Positions 1-9,163 of a DNA stretch of 64,000 nt are shown here, in pieces. Within the stretch, counting starts at the first letter, position 1; every line of letters starts with the position of its first letter. The notes beneath the pieces were generated by a model. It had not been told where the DNA came from and searched no databases. It was given only the letters and a program-made list of their open reading frames with translations. The translations under genes and the position numbers were made by a program. The stretch is from Spirosoma oryzicola (lineage in GTDB: Bacteria > Bacteroidota > Bacteroidia > Cytophagales > Spirosomataceae): positions 4,480,501 to 4,544,500 of the forward strand of contig NZ_CP089538.1 in the NCBI RefSeq assembly GCF_021233055.1, given 5' to 3'.

Positions 1-1808
1 CTTACCCGCTAAACCAACGCATCCAGACACCGCTGGGCACTATGCGCGTTATGACCCGCAAGCCGATAAGCGCCGAAACGGCACCGATGCTGGTGCAGGT
101 CATGCCACAAGCTGCGGCTGTTGGCTTGTACCTGGGTAATCTGAAGGCAGAACCAACGAGCAAAACATCTGCGGTTATTCATCTTACGCTCGAAGATCCC
201 GTACCTCAGAAAGGGGAAGCCATTCTGAATAGCCTTATCAATGAATATAACCAGGCGGCCATTGCCGATAAAAGCAAAGTAACTGCTAATACGCTCAAGT
301 TCATCGAGAACCGACTGAATATGGTGTCGAGCGAGCTGTCCTCGGTTGAGAGAAACGTAGAGCAGTATAAGTCTACACTGGGCATTACTGATCTTAGCTC
401 ACAAGCGCAGACAATGTTGCAAACCGCTCAACAGAACGACGCGCAGCTCAATCAGGTGACCATTCAATTGGCGGCACTCAACGATCTACAGGAGTTTGTC
501 AACGATAAGTCTGATAAACGGGGTAGTACCCCCGCAACGGTTGGTTTGAATGATCCGGCCCTCTTGGGTCAGATCGACAAGCTGTCTCAGCTGGAGCTTA
601 AGCGTAAGGAACTGATCCAAACAACGTCGGAGGAAAACCCAAACCTCCAGATTATTGACAACCAGATCAAGGATACGAAGAACAACATTGAGCATAACAT
701 CAAGACCATGAAGTCTATGCTCAGCCGTTCGCAACAGCAGTACGTCGCTCAAAACCAGAATCTGGAAAGTGTTATCCGGAAGATTCCAAAGCAAGAGCGT
801 ACCCTGATGGATATTACCCGTCAGCAAACCATCAAAAATAATCTGTACACGTACCTGTTGCAGAAGCGCGAAGAAATGGCGGTCACGTTTGCGGCTACAA
901 TATCGGATAGCCGTACTATTGATGCCGCCAAGAGTAGCATCAGCCCAGTTAAGCCAGTAGGTATTGTTATCTACGCCCTGTTTGGGTTAGTCGGTCTGCT
1001 GGTACCAACGGCAGCTATCGCCGGTAAACGTGCCATGAATACGCGGGTGATGCGTCGGGGCGATGTCGAGGAAGTTACGCAGGTACCCATCATGGGAGAG
1101 GTAATGAGCAAGAAGCACCGTGACGTGTTAGTGGTAGCACCAAACAATCGGTCGGTTATTGCCGAACAGATTCGGGCGATCCGTACGAACCTCAACATCG
1201 ATAAACATGATTCGGAGGAAAGTCAGGTGATGCTGTTCACGTCCAGCATCAGTGGTGAAGGAAAATCCTTTCTGTCACTGAATCTAGGCGCCAGTCTCGC
1301 TTTGTTACGCCAGCCGACCGTCATTTTAGAAATGGACATGCGGATGCCTCGTCTGCACCAGTCATTCAACATTGACAACTCGATTGGGTTGAGCAACTAC
1401 CTGAACGGAGAAGCGACTATAGGAGAAATCCTGAAACCCATTCCAGGTTATCCTAACTACTTCCTTATTCCGAGTGGTCCTCTACCACCAGATCCATCGG
1501 AACTATTGAGTGGTCCGGCCATTAAGCAATTATTGCAGTCGTTACGCCAACAGTTCCGCTATGTCATCATGGATGCTCCGCCAGTCGGCGTAGTGACTGA
1601 CGCCCAAATCGTTGCTCCGTATGCCGATAGCACACTGTTCGTTATTCGTCATGGCGTAACGCCCTTACAAAGTTTGAAAATGCTGAATACGCTTTACCGC
1701 GAACAGCGCTTCCAAAACATGAGTATCATTCTGAATGCGGTAGGTGGTAGCGACGCAAGCGCATACCATTTTAATCATGGTTACAAAAATAGCTACTCGT
1801 ACAAGTAG
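1..1808 (+). CDS. Wzc-like polysaccharide biosynthesis tyrosine autokinase (5' partial)
   Basis: Inner-membrane co-polymerase and tyrosine kinase that controls chain length and export of exopolysaccharide. The frame is open to the left edge, so the true start and the first membrane helix lie outside the window. Counting from the first in-frame ATG (position 42), there is a coiled-coil Wzz-type periplasmic region (about 80-290), a membrane helix (about 305-328), then a cytoplasmic BY-kinase domain. That domain has Walker A SISGEGKS (about 403-409), Walker A' VILEMDMRMP (about 427) and Walker B VIMDAPP (about 508). The C-terminus is a tyrosine cluster (YHF, YKNSYSYK), the usual autophosphorylation tail. 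It heads the exopolysaccharide operon; the outer-membrane Wza partner is presumably just upstream. The family assignment is firm. Confidence 0.93.
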   Translation, partial: YPLNQRIQTPLGTMRVMTRKPISAETAPMLVQVMPQAAAVGLYLGNLKAEPTSKTSAVIHLTLEDPVPQKGEAILNSLINEYNQAAIADKSKVTANTLKFIENRLNMVSSELSSVERNVEQYKSTLGITDLSSQAQTMLQTAQQNDAQLNQVTIQLAALNDLQEFVNDKSDKRGSTPATVGLNDPALLGQIDKLSQLELKRKELIQTTSEENPNLQIIDNQIKDTKNNIEHNIKTMKSMLSRSQQQYVAQNQNLESVIRKIPKQERTLMDITRQQTIKNNLYTYLLQKREEMAVTFAATISDSRTIDAAKSSISPVKPVGIVIYALFGLVGLLVPTAAIAGKRAMNTRVMRRGDVEEVTQVPIMGEVMSKKHRDVLVVAPNNRSVIAEQIRAIRTNLNIDKHDSEESQVMLFTSSISGEGKSFLSLNLGASLALLRQPTVILEMDMRMPRLHQSFNIDNSIGLSNYLNGEATIGEILKPIPGYPNYFLIPSGPLPPDPSELLSGPAIKQLLQSLRQQFRYVIMDAPPVGVVTDAQIVAPYADSTLFVIRHGVTPLQSLKMLNTLYREQRFQNMSIILNAVGGSDASAYHFNHGYKNSYSYK

Positions 1809-1926
1809 CCCGCGATCCTGATTCTAACCGAGCGTTTGGCCTTTCAAAAAGCTGAACCAGCGCCTTCGGGCGAACCCTATTAAACAACAGGCTAATCCAA
1901 CACTGTGAACATAACTAGTAATTCAT

Positions 1927-2601
1927 ATGCAGGCTTCTACCAATGGCAAAACAATCGACCTGTATCTAGACTACGACGTTCAAACGCGTCCAAATACCAG
2001 CAGAATGATCAGTGGAATTAAAAAGCGGGTATTCGACATAACAGTAGCTAGCTTGGTATCAGTGGCTATTCTTAGTTGGCTAATACCGCTTATAGCTATA
2101 CTCATCAAGATGAACTCGCGGGGTCCTGCCTTTTTCATACAACCGCGAACGGGAAGAAGTGGGCGTGTCTTCCCGTGTCTGAAGTTTCGGACAATGCGGT
2201 ATGAACCCGGTGCAGACTTTAAACAAGCTAGATTCGGCGATGATCGGGTAACGCGTATCGGCAAAATACTACGCAAGACGAATCTTGATGAAATGCCTCA
2301 GTTTCTGAATGTACTGGCAGGGCACATGAGCGTAGTAGGACCACGCCCCCACCCGCTTCCACTAGATGCCAAGCACTGGGATAGTTTACCTGGCTACCGC
2401 GAGCGCTACGCTGTGCGTCCTGGTATTACGGGCCTTGCGCAGGCACGGGGAGCGCGCGGTGAAACCGACGAACTGTACAAGATGAAGATCCGGGTCCGGT
2501 ACGATCACCTGTACATCCATAAGCAATCAACCCGTTTGGATGCGCGAATTTGCTGGTGGACAGTAAAGTCAGCCATCAATGGTAATAAGAACGCTTGGTA
2601 A
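1927..2601 (+). CDS. Priming sugar transferase (WcaJ/undecaprenyl-phosphate glycosyl-1-phosphate transferase family)
   Basis: Would transfer a sugar-1-phosphate from a nucleotide sugar to undecaprenyl phosphate, the first step of repeat-unit assembly at the inner membrane. At 224 aa it is the short form with one N-terminal hydrophobic segment (about residues 38-62) and the catalytic bacterial sugar transferase domain. Visible family motifs are KKRVFDI before the helix, KFRTM (about 96), the basic/acidic stretch LRKTNLDEMPQ, VVGPRPHP, and RPGITGLAQARG. It lacks the four extra N-terminal helices and the CoA-binding domain of long WcaJ/WbaP proteins. It sits between the kinase and the WecG-type transferase. 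Sugar specificity cannot be read from sequence. Confidence 0.93.
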   Translation: MQASTNGKTIDLYLDYDVQTRPNTSRMISGIKKRVFDITVASLVSVAILSWLIPLIAILIKMNSRGPAFFIQPRTGRSGRVFPCLKFRTMRYEPGADFKQARFGDDRVTRIGKILRKTNLDEMPQFLNVLAGHMSVVGPRPHPLPLDAKHWDSLPGYRERYAVRPGITGLAQARGARGETDELYKMKIRVRYDHLYIHKQSTRLDARICWWTVKSAINGNKNAW

Positions 2602-2636
2602 TCCATTTGTAGACCTCAATACCAGTTATCAATTCT

Positions 2637-3389
2637 ATGGCTAAAGTTCTACAAGTAGATCTCTATGATGCCGGGCTGGATTCAGCCGTAAGTGAAATGG
2701 TTCAGCAGTGCGATCCGGCATTGCCTCGTTCTAATTACTGCGTCAGTGCCACAGGCGCTCATGGTTTAGTCACCGCTTTTAAAGAGCCCGACTTCAAAGC
2801 CGTTCTGGATTCGTTCTACTGGAATCTGCCTGATGGTATGCCTGGCGTCTGGGTTGGAAAACTCAAAGGAGCACAACAGATGACCCGTTGCTACGGCCCT
2901 GACGTATTCCGGTATGTGTTTGCAAATAGTGCTAATAAACCAGTTAAACACTTTTTGTGCGGGGGTAAAGAAGGTGTAGCCGATGAACTAAAGGCAGCTG
3001 TTGCCAAAAAGTTTGGTAACTCACAGGTAGTAGGAACCTTCTGTCCTCCATTCCGTGAGATGTCGGACGATGAGTTTAAGGCCCTGGCCGAAACCATTAA
3101 TAGCTCAGGGGCAAACATTGTGTGGATTGGCCTGAGCACCCCAAAGCAGGAACGATTTGCCCGACGGCTGGCCCAATGGACAAAGGTTAATTTCATCGTA
3201 ACGGTTGGTGCTGCCTTTGATTTTCATACCGACCGGGTAGCGCAGGCACCAAGCTGGATGCAGCGCCTTTCGTTGGAATGGTTGTTTAGACTCATGGCAG
3301 AACCAAAGCGGCTGTACAAGAGGTATTTAGAAATTGTTCCGCTTTTCATTTTGCTCAATATTAAAGAAGTTTTCTCACCCGTTAAATAG
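2637..3389 (+). CDS. WecG/TagA/CpsF family glycosyltransferase (GT26)
   Basis: Predicted to add the second sugar to the undecaprenyl-linked acceptor (the family includes N-acetylmannosaminyl and mannosaminuronyl transferases). At 250 aa it has the usual family length. Family marks are LPDGMPGVW near residue 62 with the catalytic-type Asp, the FLCGGKEG nucleotide-sugar motif (about 103), WIGLSTPKQE (about 162), and GAAFDFHTDRVAQAPSWMQ with the following LEWLFRL toward the C-terminus. It starts 35 nt after the priming transferase, an order common in Bacteroidota polysaccharide loci, so the two probably act consecutively. Confidence 0.92.
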   Translation: MAKVLQVDLYDAGLDSAVSEMVQQCDPALPRSNYCVSATGAHGLVTAFKEPDFKAVLDSFYWNLPDGMPGVWVGKLKGAQQMTRCYGPDVFRYVFANSANKPVKHFLCGGKEGVADELKAAVAKKFGNSQVVGTFCPPFREMSDDEFKALAETINSSGANIVWIGLSTPKQERFARRLAQWTKVNFIVTVGAAFDFHTDRVAQAPSWMQRLSLEWLFRLMAEPKRLYKRYLEIVPLFILLNIKEVFSPVK

Positions 3390-3398
3390 TACACAATT

Positions 3399-4382
3399 AT
3401 GAAAAAAGCGCTCGTCTGTGGTGCCGGTGGCTTCATTGGGGGTCACTTAGTAAATCGACTCAAATCGGAAGGTTACTGGGTTCGCGGTGTCGATATCAAA
3501 GAGAACGAATACGACAACAACAACTCGGATGAGTTCGTCATTGGTGACCTTCGGGATCCGCTCGTAGCCAGCAAAGTCGTTACGGCTGATCTTGACGAAA
3601 TATACCAGTTGGCTGCTGATATGGGAGGTGCTGGCTTCGTCTTCACTGGTACGAATGATGCTGCCATCATGCACAACTCGGTTCTTTGCAATCTGAACAT
3701 TCTGGAAGCGGCAAAAGACAAAGGTGTTCGGCGTATCTTCTACTCGTCGTCGGCTTGCATGTACCCTGAGTACAACCAAATGGACCCCAATAACCCAAAA
3801 TGCTCGGAAGAGTCAGCTTATCCAGCGGCTCCTGACAGCGAGTATGGTTGGGAAAAACTATTCTCGGAACGCCTGTTCCTTGCTTACCAAAAGAACCACG
3901 GTATCGAAGCCCGTATCGCTCGCTTCCACAATATCTTTGGTCCACAAGGTACCTGGGATGGCGGTCGTGAAAAAGCACCTGCGGCAGTATGTCGGAAGGT
4001 AGCGATGGCCGAAGATGGCGGTTCAATCGAAATCTGGGGTGATGGTCAGCAGACTCGTTCGTTCCTGATCGTTGATGAATGTGTTGATGGTATCCGTCGG
4101 TTGATGAATTCGGATTTCTCGGGTCCGGTTAACCTGGGTTCAGAAGAAATGATCTCGCTGAACGACTTCGCGAAAATGGTGATTGACATTTCAGGCAAAA
4201 ACCTGACAATCAATAATATTCCGGGTCCACTTGGTGTTAGAGGCCGTAATTCTGACAACCACTTGATTCAGGAAAAACTAGGTTGGGCTCCATCGACTCC
4301 ACTTCGCAAGGGTGTTGAGAAAACCTACGACTGGATTACGGAACAAGTTCAGAAAAAAGTGCTTGTCCCGGTTGAAGCGTAA
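3399..4382 (+). CDS. GDP-mannose 3,5-epimerase homologue (extended SDR)
   Basis: Probably converts GDP-D-mannose to GDP-L-galactose and/or GDP-L-gulose, giving a rare sugar donor for the polysaccharide. The N-terminus has the Rossmann motif GAGGFIGG (8-15). Against the characterised plant enzyme (Cys145, Tyr174, Lys178, Lys217 in Arabidopsis) all four catalytic residues occur at a constant offset of 25: Cys120 in SSSACMYP, Tyr149 and Lys153 in SEYGWEKL, and Lys192 in GGREKAPAA. Further family-typical blocks are RFHNIFGPQGTW, IWGDGQQTRSF, and PGPLGVRGRNSDN. At 327 aa it lacks the plant N-terminal extension. The stop overlaps the next gene's start by one base (TAATG), so the two are coupled. 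The reaction is inferred from residues recalled for the plant enzyme, not from an alignment run. Confidence 0.87.
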   Translation: MKKALVCGAGGFIGGHLVNRLKSEGYWVRGVDIKENEYDNNNSDEFVIGDLRDPLVASKVVTADLDEIYQLAADMGGAGFVFTGTNDAAIMHNSVLCNLNILEAAKDKGVRRIFYSSSACMYPEYNQMDPNNPKCSEESAYPAAPDSEYGWEKLFSERLFLAYQKNHGIEARIARFHNIFGPQGTWDGGREKAPAAVCRKVAMAEDGGSIEIWGDGQQTRSFLIVDECVDGIRRLMNSDFSGPVNLGSEEMISLNDFAKMVIDISGKNLTINNIPGPLGVRGRNSDNHLIQEKLGWAPSTPLRKGVEKTYDWITEQVQKKVLVPVEA

Positions 4383-4726
4383 TGGAACGTATCACTGCTA
4401 CACTAACCAATCTTGAGCGTGAGGTAACAGCTCATGCTCAAGGGGTTAAGCAGGTTTTTCTGCGCAACAACGATACTCCGTCCAACATAACGCAGGTTGC
4501 TTACGGGCACTTTGCCCCGACGGATTATTGTGATTTACATTCGCACCAAACGATGGAGGAATGCTTTTTCTTCCTGAATGGTACAGGCGTCTACTTTGTT
4601 GGTGATCAAGCGATTCCTTTGCATCATGGTGTGTTCGTCAGAATTCCAGCGGGAGTTCTACATCGTCTGGAAGCCACCGGCGACGCCCCTTTGGAATACG
4701 TGTATTTTGGCGTGGCAACAGAATAA
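4382..4726 (+). CDS. Single-domain cupin protein
   Basis: Small (114 aa) double-stranded beta-helix protein. Cupin motif 1 is visible as HSHQTMEECFFFLNG (His, His, Glu metal ligands) and motif 2 as IPAGVLHRLEA. The start codon overlaps the epimerase stop by one base, so the two proteins are likely made together. A role in nucleotide-sugar modification (for example a sugar isomerase or epimerase-like step after the GDP-mannose epimerase) is suggested by position only. It could equally be a sugar-binding regulator. The cupin fold is clear; the function is not. Confidence 0.8.
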   Translation: MERITATLTNLEREVTAHAQGVKQVFLRNNDTPSNITQVAYGHFAPTDYCDLHSHQTMEECFFFLNGTGVYFVGDQAIPLHHGVFVRIPAGVLHRLEATGDAPLEYVYFGVATE

Positions 4727-4743
4727 CTTGCAATTGAGGTATT

Positions 4744-6144
4744 ATGCTTAGTAAAGAGGTGTCAGATAACGATTCGACGGATGTGAACGCAGCTGTTGCT
4801 ACACCAGTAGCTGAAAAACAACCCGTTTTATCGAGACCCATCTTGAAGCGGTTTGCGATCAACGTAGCATCGCTGTTCAGCGTTCAGGTAGCAAACATGT
4901 TATTACCTCTGCTTACCGTACCGTACGTTGTGCGGATCATTGGACCAGAACGATTAGGCTTACTCAATTTCTCACAAGCCTATGTAGCCTATTTTACATT
5001 ACTGATCAATTACGGTTTTGAAACGGCATCCCTGCGATCTATCGCGGCCAACCGATCCGATAAAGCACATGTCAACCGGATCTTCAGTGAAGTGATTGCG
5101 GGTAAAGCCGTACTGTGGGTGTTGTCAACGTTGATTTTCGGCACGCTTTCTTACTTCGTTGCTGAATTTAGGGAACACCTTGTACTTCACATCTGTACGT
5201 ATCTGATGTGTATAGGCACTGTTCTTTTTCCCGTCTGGCTTTATCAGGCGATGGAAGATTTGGGGAGAGTAGCTATTTTTAATCTGGTCGTCAAAGTAAT
5301 CTTCTCCTTATCGGTATTTCTGCTGATCAGAAAACCCGAAGATTATATTTACCAGAATCTGTCCATTAGTATCGCTCAGATCGTGGTCAGTGTCATTGCG
5401 TTTAAAGTAGCGCTCAGCCGGTTCAACTTAACGTTTACCTGGCCAACGTTACAGCAGTTTGTAAATCGGTTTCGCGAAGACAGTACGTTGTTCTTTTCGT
5501 CTGTCATGATCACGTTGTATGCTGGCTCAACTGTCTTTTTACTGGGGCTGCTTAGCAATCCGTATGATGTGGGTATTTTTTCGGCCGGTACACGACTCGA
5601 AACGCTTTCCCGCTCATTTGTTTCGATGGCGCTCAACCAAGCGTTTTTTCCGATTGTGGCTAGTGCATTTGGGACAGGTCGCGAAGAAGGGCTGCGTATT
5701 GTACGAACAACGTTTTTTCCGCTGGCACTTTTGATGATCCTGATGTCCGCAGGGCTCTGGATAGTGGCTCCCTGGTTTATTGATCTACTGTATGGCAGCA
5801 AATTTCACGATGCCATTCTGGTCTTACGCATTGTATCACTGTTACCAATTATGATTGGTATCAGTAATCTTCTGGGTCTGCACACCATGTTGAATCTGCG
5901 CATGGACAAAGCGTTTTTCCGCATTACAGCCATTGGATCTGTAGTGGGATTAGCGTTGAATACGATGTTGATTGACAGAATGGGCTATGTCGGAGCAGCG
6001 TATGCCTGGGTAGCCGCCGAAGCCTACATTACGCTGTCAATGTACATTTACTTACGTAACAAAGGAGTTGAAGTTATAAATCTATCATACCTAAAAGAAG
6101 CCGTGACCTTCAGCAAAACTCGATTAACAACGCTATTTAAATAG
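4744..6144 (+). CDS. Wzx-type polysaccharide flippase (MOP superfamily)
   Basis: Polytopic inner-membrane protein of 466 aa with about 12-14 hydrophobic helices. It is expected to flip the finished undecaprenyl-linked repeat unit to the periplasm. The first helix region contains SLFSVQVANMLLPLLTVPYV, followed by RIIGPERLGLLNFSQAY, the typical opening of Wzx/RfbX proteins. An extra hydrophilic N-terminus of about 35 residues precedes it. It begins 17 nt after the cupin and is followed 5 nt later by the first of two duplicated GT2 genes. Together with the Wzy-like gene at 9160 it defines a Wzx/Wzy-dependent pathway. Confidence 0.92.
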   Translation: MLSKEVSDNDSTDVNAAVATPVAEKQPVLSRPILKRFAINVASLFSVQVANMLLPLLTVPYVVRIIGPERLGLLNFSQAYVAYFTLLINYGFETASLRSIAANRSDKAHVNRIFSEVIAGKAVLWVLSTLIFGTLSYFVAEFREHLVLHICTYLMCIGTVLFPVWLYQAMEDLGRVAIFNLVVKVIFSLSVFLLIRKPEDYIYQNLSISIAQIVVSVIAFKVALSRFNLTFTWPTLQQFVNRFREDSTLFFSSVMITLYAGSTVFLLGLLSNPYDVGIFSAGTRLETLSRSFVSMALNQAFFPIVASAFGTGREEGLRIVRTTFFPLALLMILMSAGLWIVAPWFIDLLYGSKFHDAILVLRIVSLLPIMIGISNLLGLHTMLNLRMDKAFFRITAIGSVVGLALNTMLIDRMGYVGAAYAWVAAEAYITLSMYIYLRNKGVEVINLSYLKEAVTFSKTRLTTLFK

Positions 6145-6149
6145 TTCTG

Positions 6150-7058
6150 ATGGAAACTGTTGCAGCAGTAGTAGTCACGTATAACAGGCTTGAGGATTTG
6201 AAGAAATGCATTACAAGTTTGCGCCAACAGACTTGTAAGCTAAGTGAGATCGTCGTGGTTAACAATGGCAGCACAGATGGAACGGACAACTGGTTAGCTG
6301 AGCAGTCGGAGTTAACGGTGGTAACCCAGGCCAATTTAGGCGGGGCGGGCGGTTTTGCAACGGGCATCGACACAGTACACAAGGCTGGCTTCGACTGGTT
6401 TTGGTGTATGGACGATGATTGTCTGGCGGCTCCAACAGCGCTCGCGCAACTAATGGCATCACCCGCCATGGGTCCTTGCATAAAAAATTCGGTGTCGGTC
6501 AGCACGACGGATCACAGCGAACTAGCCTTTCACGTAGATCGACCCAATCAGTCGTACCGAAAAGTAGCCGACATGACTCAATTCGATCTGGTGTACGGAG
6601 TAGCTTCCTTTTTTAATGGAACGCTCATCAACGCCAAGGTTGTCGAGAAAATTGGGTTACCTGATCGGAAACTGTTTATTTGGGGTGATGAAGTAGAATA
6701 CATGACGCGGGCCGAAAAAATGGGGTTTCCTGTTGTAACGGTTCCAAGTTCGGTATTCTATCATCCTCCCTCCTTCGACCGCAATGGCATTCCCTGGCCG
6801 GGTGCCTGGAAGCAGTATTATGCGGTACGCAACCAGCGTCGGATCCTTCAAAACATCCACGGTGGTAAGTTTGGTTGGCTTTTGTTTATCCACTGGTCGC
6901 TAAGAGCCCTGACGGAACAAATGATTGCTAAACGCAAAAATCGGGTTTATAACTTTCTTCTGTACGGAGAAGCAACCATTGATAGTTTGTTCAACTATTT
7001 TGGTAAAAAGCCGAATCACATTTTAACCGTGCGCTTGTACCGGCTGCTGAATAAATAG
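6150..7058 (+). CDS. Glycosyltransferase family 2 (first of a duplicated pair)
   Basis: Cytoplasmic inverting GT-A enzyme, 302 aa. The N-terminal VAAVVVTYNRLEDL and the nucleotide-binding VVNNGSTDGT are followed by NLGGAGGFATGID and the DxD-like MDDDC (about residue 90). A second conserved acidic region, WGDEVEYMTRAEKMG, corresponds to the catalytic-base region of rhamnosyl/galactofuranosyl-type GT2s. It lies directly after the flippase, and its N-terminus is almost identical to that of the next gene (7101), pointing to tandem duplication and divergence. Donor and acceptor are unknown. Confidence 0.92.
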   Translation: METVAAVVVTYNRLEDLKKCITSLRQQTCKLSEIVVVNNGSTDGTDNWLAEQSELTVVTQANLGGAGGFATGIDTVHKAGFDWFWCMDDDCLAAPTALAQLMASPAMGPCIKNSVSVSTTDHSELAFHVDRPNQSYRKVADMTQFDLVYGVASFFNGTLINAKVVEKIGLPDRKLFIWGDEVEYMTRAEKMGFPVVTVPSSVFYHPPSFDRNGIPWPGAWKQYYAVRNQRRILQNIHGGKFGWLLFIHWSLRALTEQMIAKRKNRVYNFLLYGEATIDSLFNYFGKKPNHILTVRLYRLLNK

Positions 7059-7100
7059 TCCCGCAGCCAATACTATTTACTTTGTCTACAATTGATTAAC

Positions 7101-8033
7101 ATGGAAACTGTTGCAGCCGTCGTAGTAACCTTCAACCGGCTTACCGATTTAAAACGTTGCATTGGCAGTTTGCGGAAGCAGTCGTACCCATTGAGTAGCA
7201 TCATTGTCTTTGATAATGGTAGTACGGATGGTACAGCGGACTGGCTATCTGAGCAAACCGACGTATGCACGATTATTAATAAGGTCAATCTGGGAGGAGC
7301 TGGCGGATTTCATCATGCCCTCAAATATGGCTATGAGGAGAAATCCGATTGGTTCTGGATTATGGACGACGATTGCTGCCCGGAAGAAAAGTGTCTGGAG
7401 AAGCTACTCGCTATTCCTGATAAAGAGAAATACGCAGGGCTGGCTCCAACGGTTTACGAAGACGGTAAAGTACCCGTATCCCACCGGGCTAACCTAACCT
7501 ATAGCCCAAACCTTGCCACGATACAAAGCCCATTGGAATACGGTGTTTCCGAAGAAGCCATCTCCGAAATAGATTACGCGTCTTTTGTTGGTTTGCTGCT
7601 CCCCTATCGTTCTGTATCGGCCATCGGCTTACCCCGCCCCGAGTTTTTTATTCATTACGACGACGTAGAGTATAGCCTGCGGCTGAAACGGAAAGTTGGT
7701 AAAATTGCCTTATTGCACTCCGCTCGGATTGATCACTATCAGGCGGCTAAACCATCCGTTACAACGTACCCGATTGACAAGTTGTGGATTCGTTTTTACG
7801 GCATTCGGAATAGTGTCTGGCTGAAACGCGAACCCTGGTCCGATCTAAAGCCAATCCATAAAGCCCGACTGACGGGTAGTTTCATCAAGACCTTATCAGC
7901 GCAGTTGCTCAACGTCATTCTGCACGATGACCATAAAGTAAAGCGAATCAAGTTCTATACAGCCGCTTATCTGGATGGCTGGTTTGGCGTGTTTGATAAC
8001 GAAAAACCCAGAGTTATTTTAGGACAAAAATGA
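7101..8033 (+). CDS. Glycosyltransferase family 2 (second of a duplicated pair)
   Basis: GT2 enzyme of 310 aa. I place the start at the ATG at 7101 and not at the in-frame TTG at 7092, because the resulting METVAAVVVTFNRL matches the N-terminus of its paralogue at 6150. Motifs are FDNGSTDGT, NLGGAGGF, the MDDDCC acidic motif, and FFIHYDDVEYSLRLK near residue 185. Its stop overlaps the next start in ATGA, giving translational coupling with the GT4 gene. Probably adds a different sugar from its paralogue; specificity is not readable. Confidence 0.92.
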   Translation: METVAAVVVTFNRLTDLKRCIGSLRKQSYPLSSIIVFDNGSTDGTADWLSEQTDVCTIINKVNLGGAGGFHHALKYGYEEKSDWFWIMDDDCCPEEKCLEKLLAIPDKEKYAGLAPTVYEDGKVPVSHRANLTYSPNLATIQSPLEYGVSEEAISEIDYASFVGLLLPYRSVSAIGLPRPEFFIHYDDVEYSLRLKRKVGKIALLHSARIDHYQAAKPSVTTYPIDKLWIRFYGIRNSVWLKREPWSDLKPIHKARLTGSFIKTLSAQLLNVILHDDHKVKRIKFYTAAYLDGWFGVFDNEKPRVILGQK

Positions 8034-9163
8034 ACGTGCTTATCGTAACAGTACTGGCCTCACATTCACCTTCGGGCGTTGTTACGTATTACAACACCCT
8101 GGCGCAGGATTTAAGAAACCAGGGCGTACAGGTTAGTATTGTTGACGCGTCGGATACTCCATTTCTCTGGCGCAAAGTGCTGGCGGTATTATTCAGGATC
8201 ATGCCGTTGTTTGGCAATGCTGGTCGTGCTTTGTACTACGAGTTCGCTCAGTTTACGGGCATGTACATGGCTATTCGTAGCAAGAAAATAGACAAGCCTG
8301 ATCTGATTCACGCACAGGATGCGAAGTCGGGAGCCGCTGCGCATCTGGCTTTGCGCGAAAAGGTACCGGTTGTTATGACGTGTCATTTTAACGACGATCC
8401 AGCCAGTGAGATCATCCAGAAGTATAAGCTCAAAACCGGGCTTGCAGCACGATTCGTCAAGTGGTACACGTATTTATTTTCGCACATCAAGAGTTACGTG
8501 TTTGTTTCGAATTATGCGTACAGCAAGTCCAAACACCTGCTGCCTGCCGACGCGAACAGAATCATCTTGTACAACACCGTTAGTATTAAGGCAGTCCCTA
8601 GTGCAAAAGATCTTTCTACAGCCAATAAGCTGATCATCAGCAACGTTGGTTATATTGATGAACGTAAGAATCAGAAATTGTTGATTCAGATTGGCGACGA
8701 GCTGCGCAAGCGGGGAATCAGTGATTTTGTCATTTGGTTAATCGGCGATGGTCCTAAACGGGCCGAGTACGAACAACTGGTCGAAAAGCTTGATCTGAGT
8801 AAACAGGTCAAATTTTATGGTCAGCAGCAGACCCCCTGGCAGTTGGTGGCCCAAACTGATCTGTACGTGCATACAGCGCTGAATGATAACTGCCCGTACT
8901 CGATTATTGAGGCTTTTGCGGTCAAAACGCCCGTACTGGCTTTGCCCGTTGGTGGCATTCCGGAAATGCTGCCGGATCACTTTGGGCTTTTACAAGGAAC
9001 CGATGTAAAAGCACTAGCGGACGAAATAGCTACATATTTCAGCCCTGAAAAACGGACACAACTCGTGAATGCTCAGTCAGCTTACGCGGGTAACAATTTT
9101 GATCACTACAAGACGTTGGCCAAGTTGATTTCATTTTATAACCAAACCGGACAAGCAGCATGA
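8030..9163 (+). CDS. Glycosyltransferase family 4
   Basis: Retaining GT-B fold enzyme of 377 aa. The N-terminal half has the SGVVTYYNTLAQDL acceptor-side motif. The C-terminal half has NVGYIDERKNQKLLI, IGDGPKRAEYEQLVEKL, VKFYGQQ and the donor-binding NCPYSIIEAFAVKTPVLAL, the EX7E-like region, followed by VGGIPEML. Both ends overlap neighbouring genes by 4 nt (ATGA), so it is coupled to the GT2 before it and the polymerase after it. It acts at the cytoplasmic face of the membrane on the growing lipid-linked oligosaccharide. Confidence 0.92.
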   Translation: MNVLIVTVLASHSPSGVVTYYNTLAQDLRNQGVQVSIVDASDTPFLWRKVLAVLFRIMPLFGNAGRALYYEFAQFTGMYMAIRSKKIDKPDLIHAQDAKSGAAAHLALREKVPVVMTCHFNDDPASEIIQKYKLKTGLAARFVKWYTYLFSHIKSYVFVSNYAYSKSKHLLPADANRIILYNTVSIKAVPSAKDLSTANKLIISNVGYIDERKNQKLLIQIGDELRKRGISDFVIWLIGDGPKRAEYEQLVEKLDLSKQVKFYGQQQTPWQLVAQTDLYVHTALNDNCPYSIIEAFAVKTPVLALPVGGIPEMLPDHFGLLQGTDVKALADEIATYFSPEKRTQLVNAQSAYAGNNFDHYKTLAKLISFYNQTGQAA

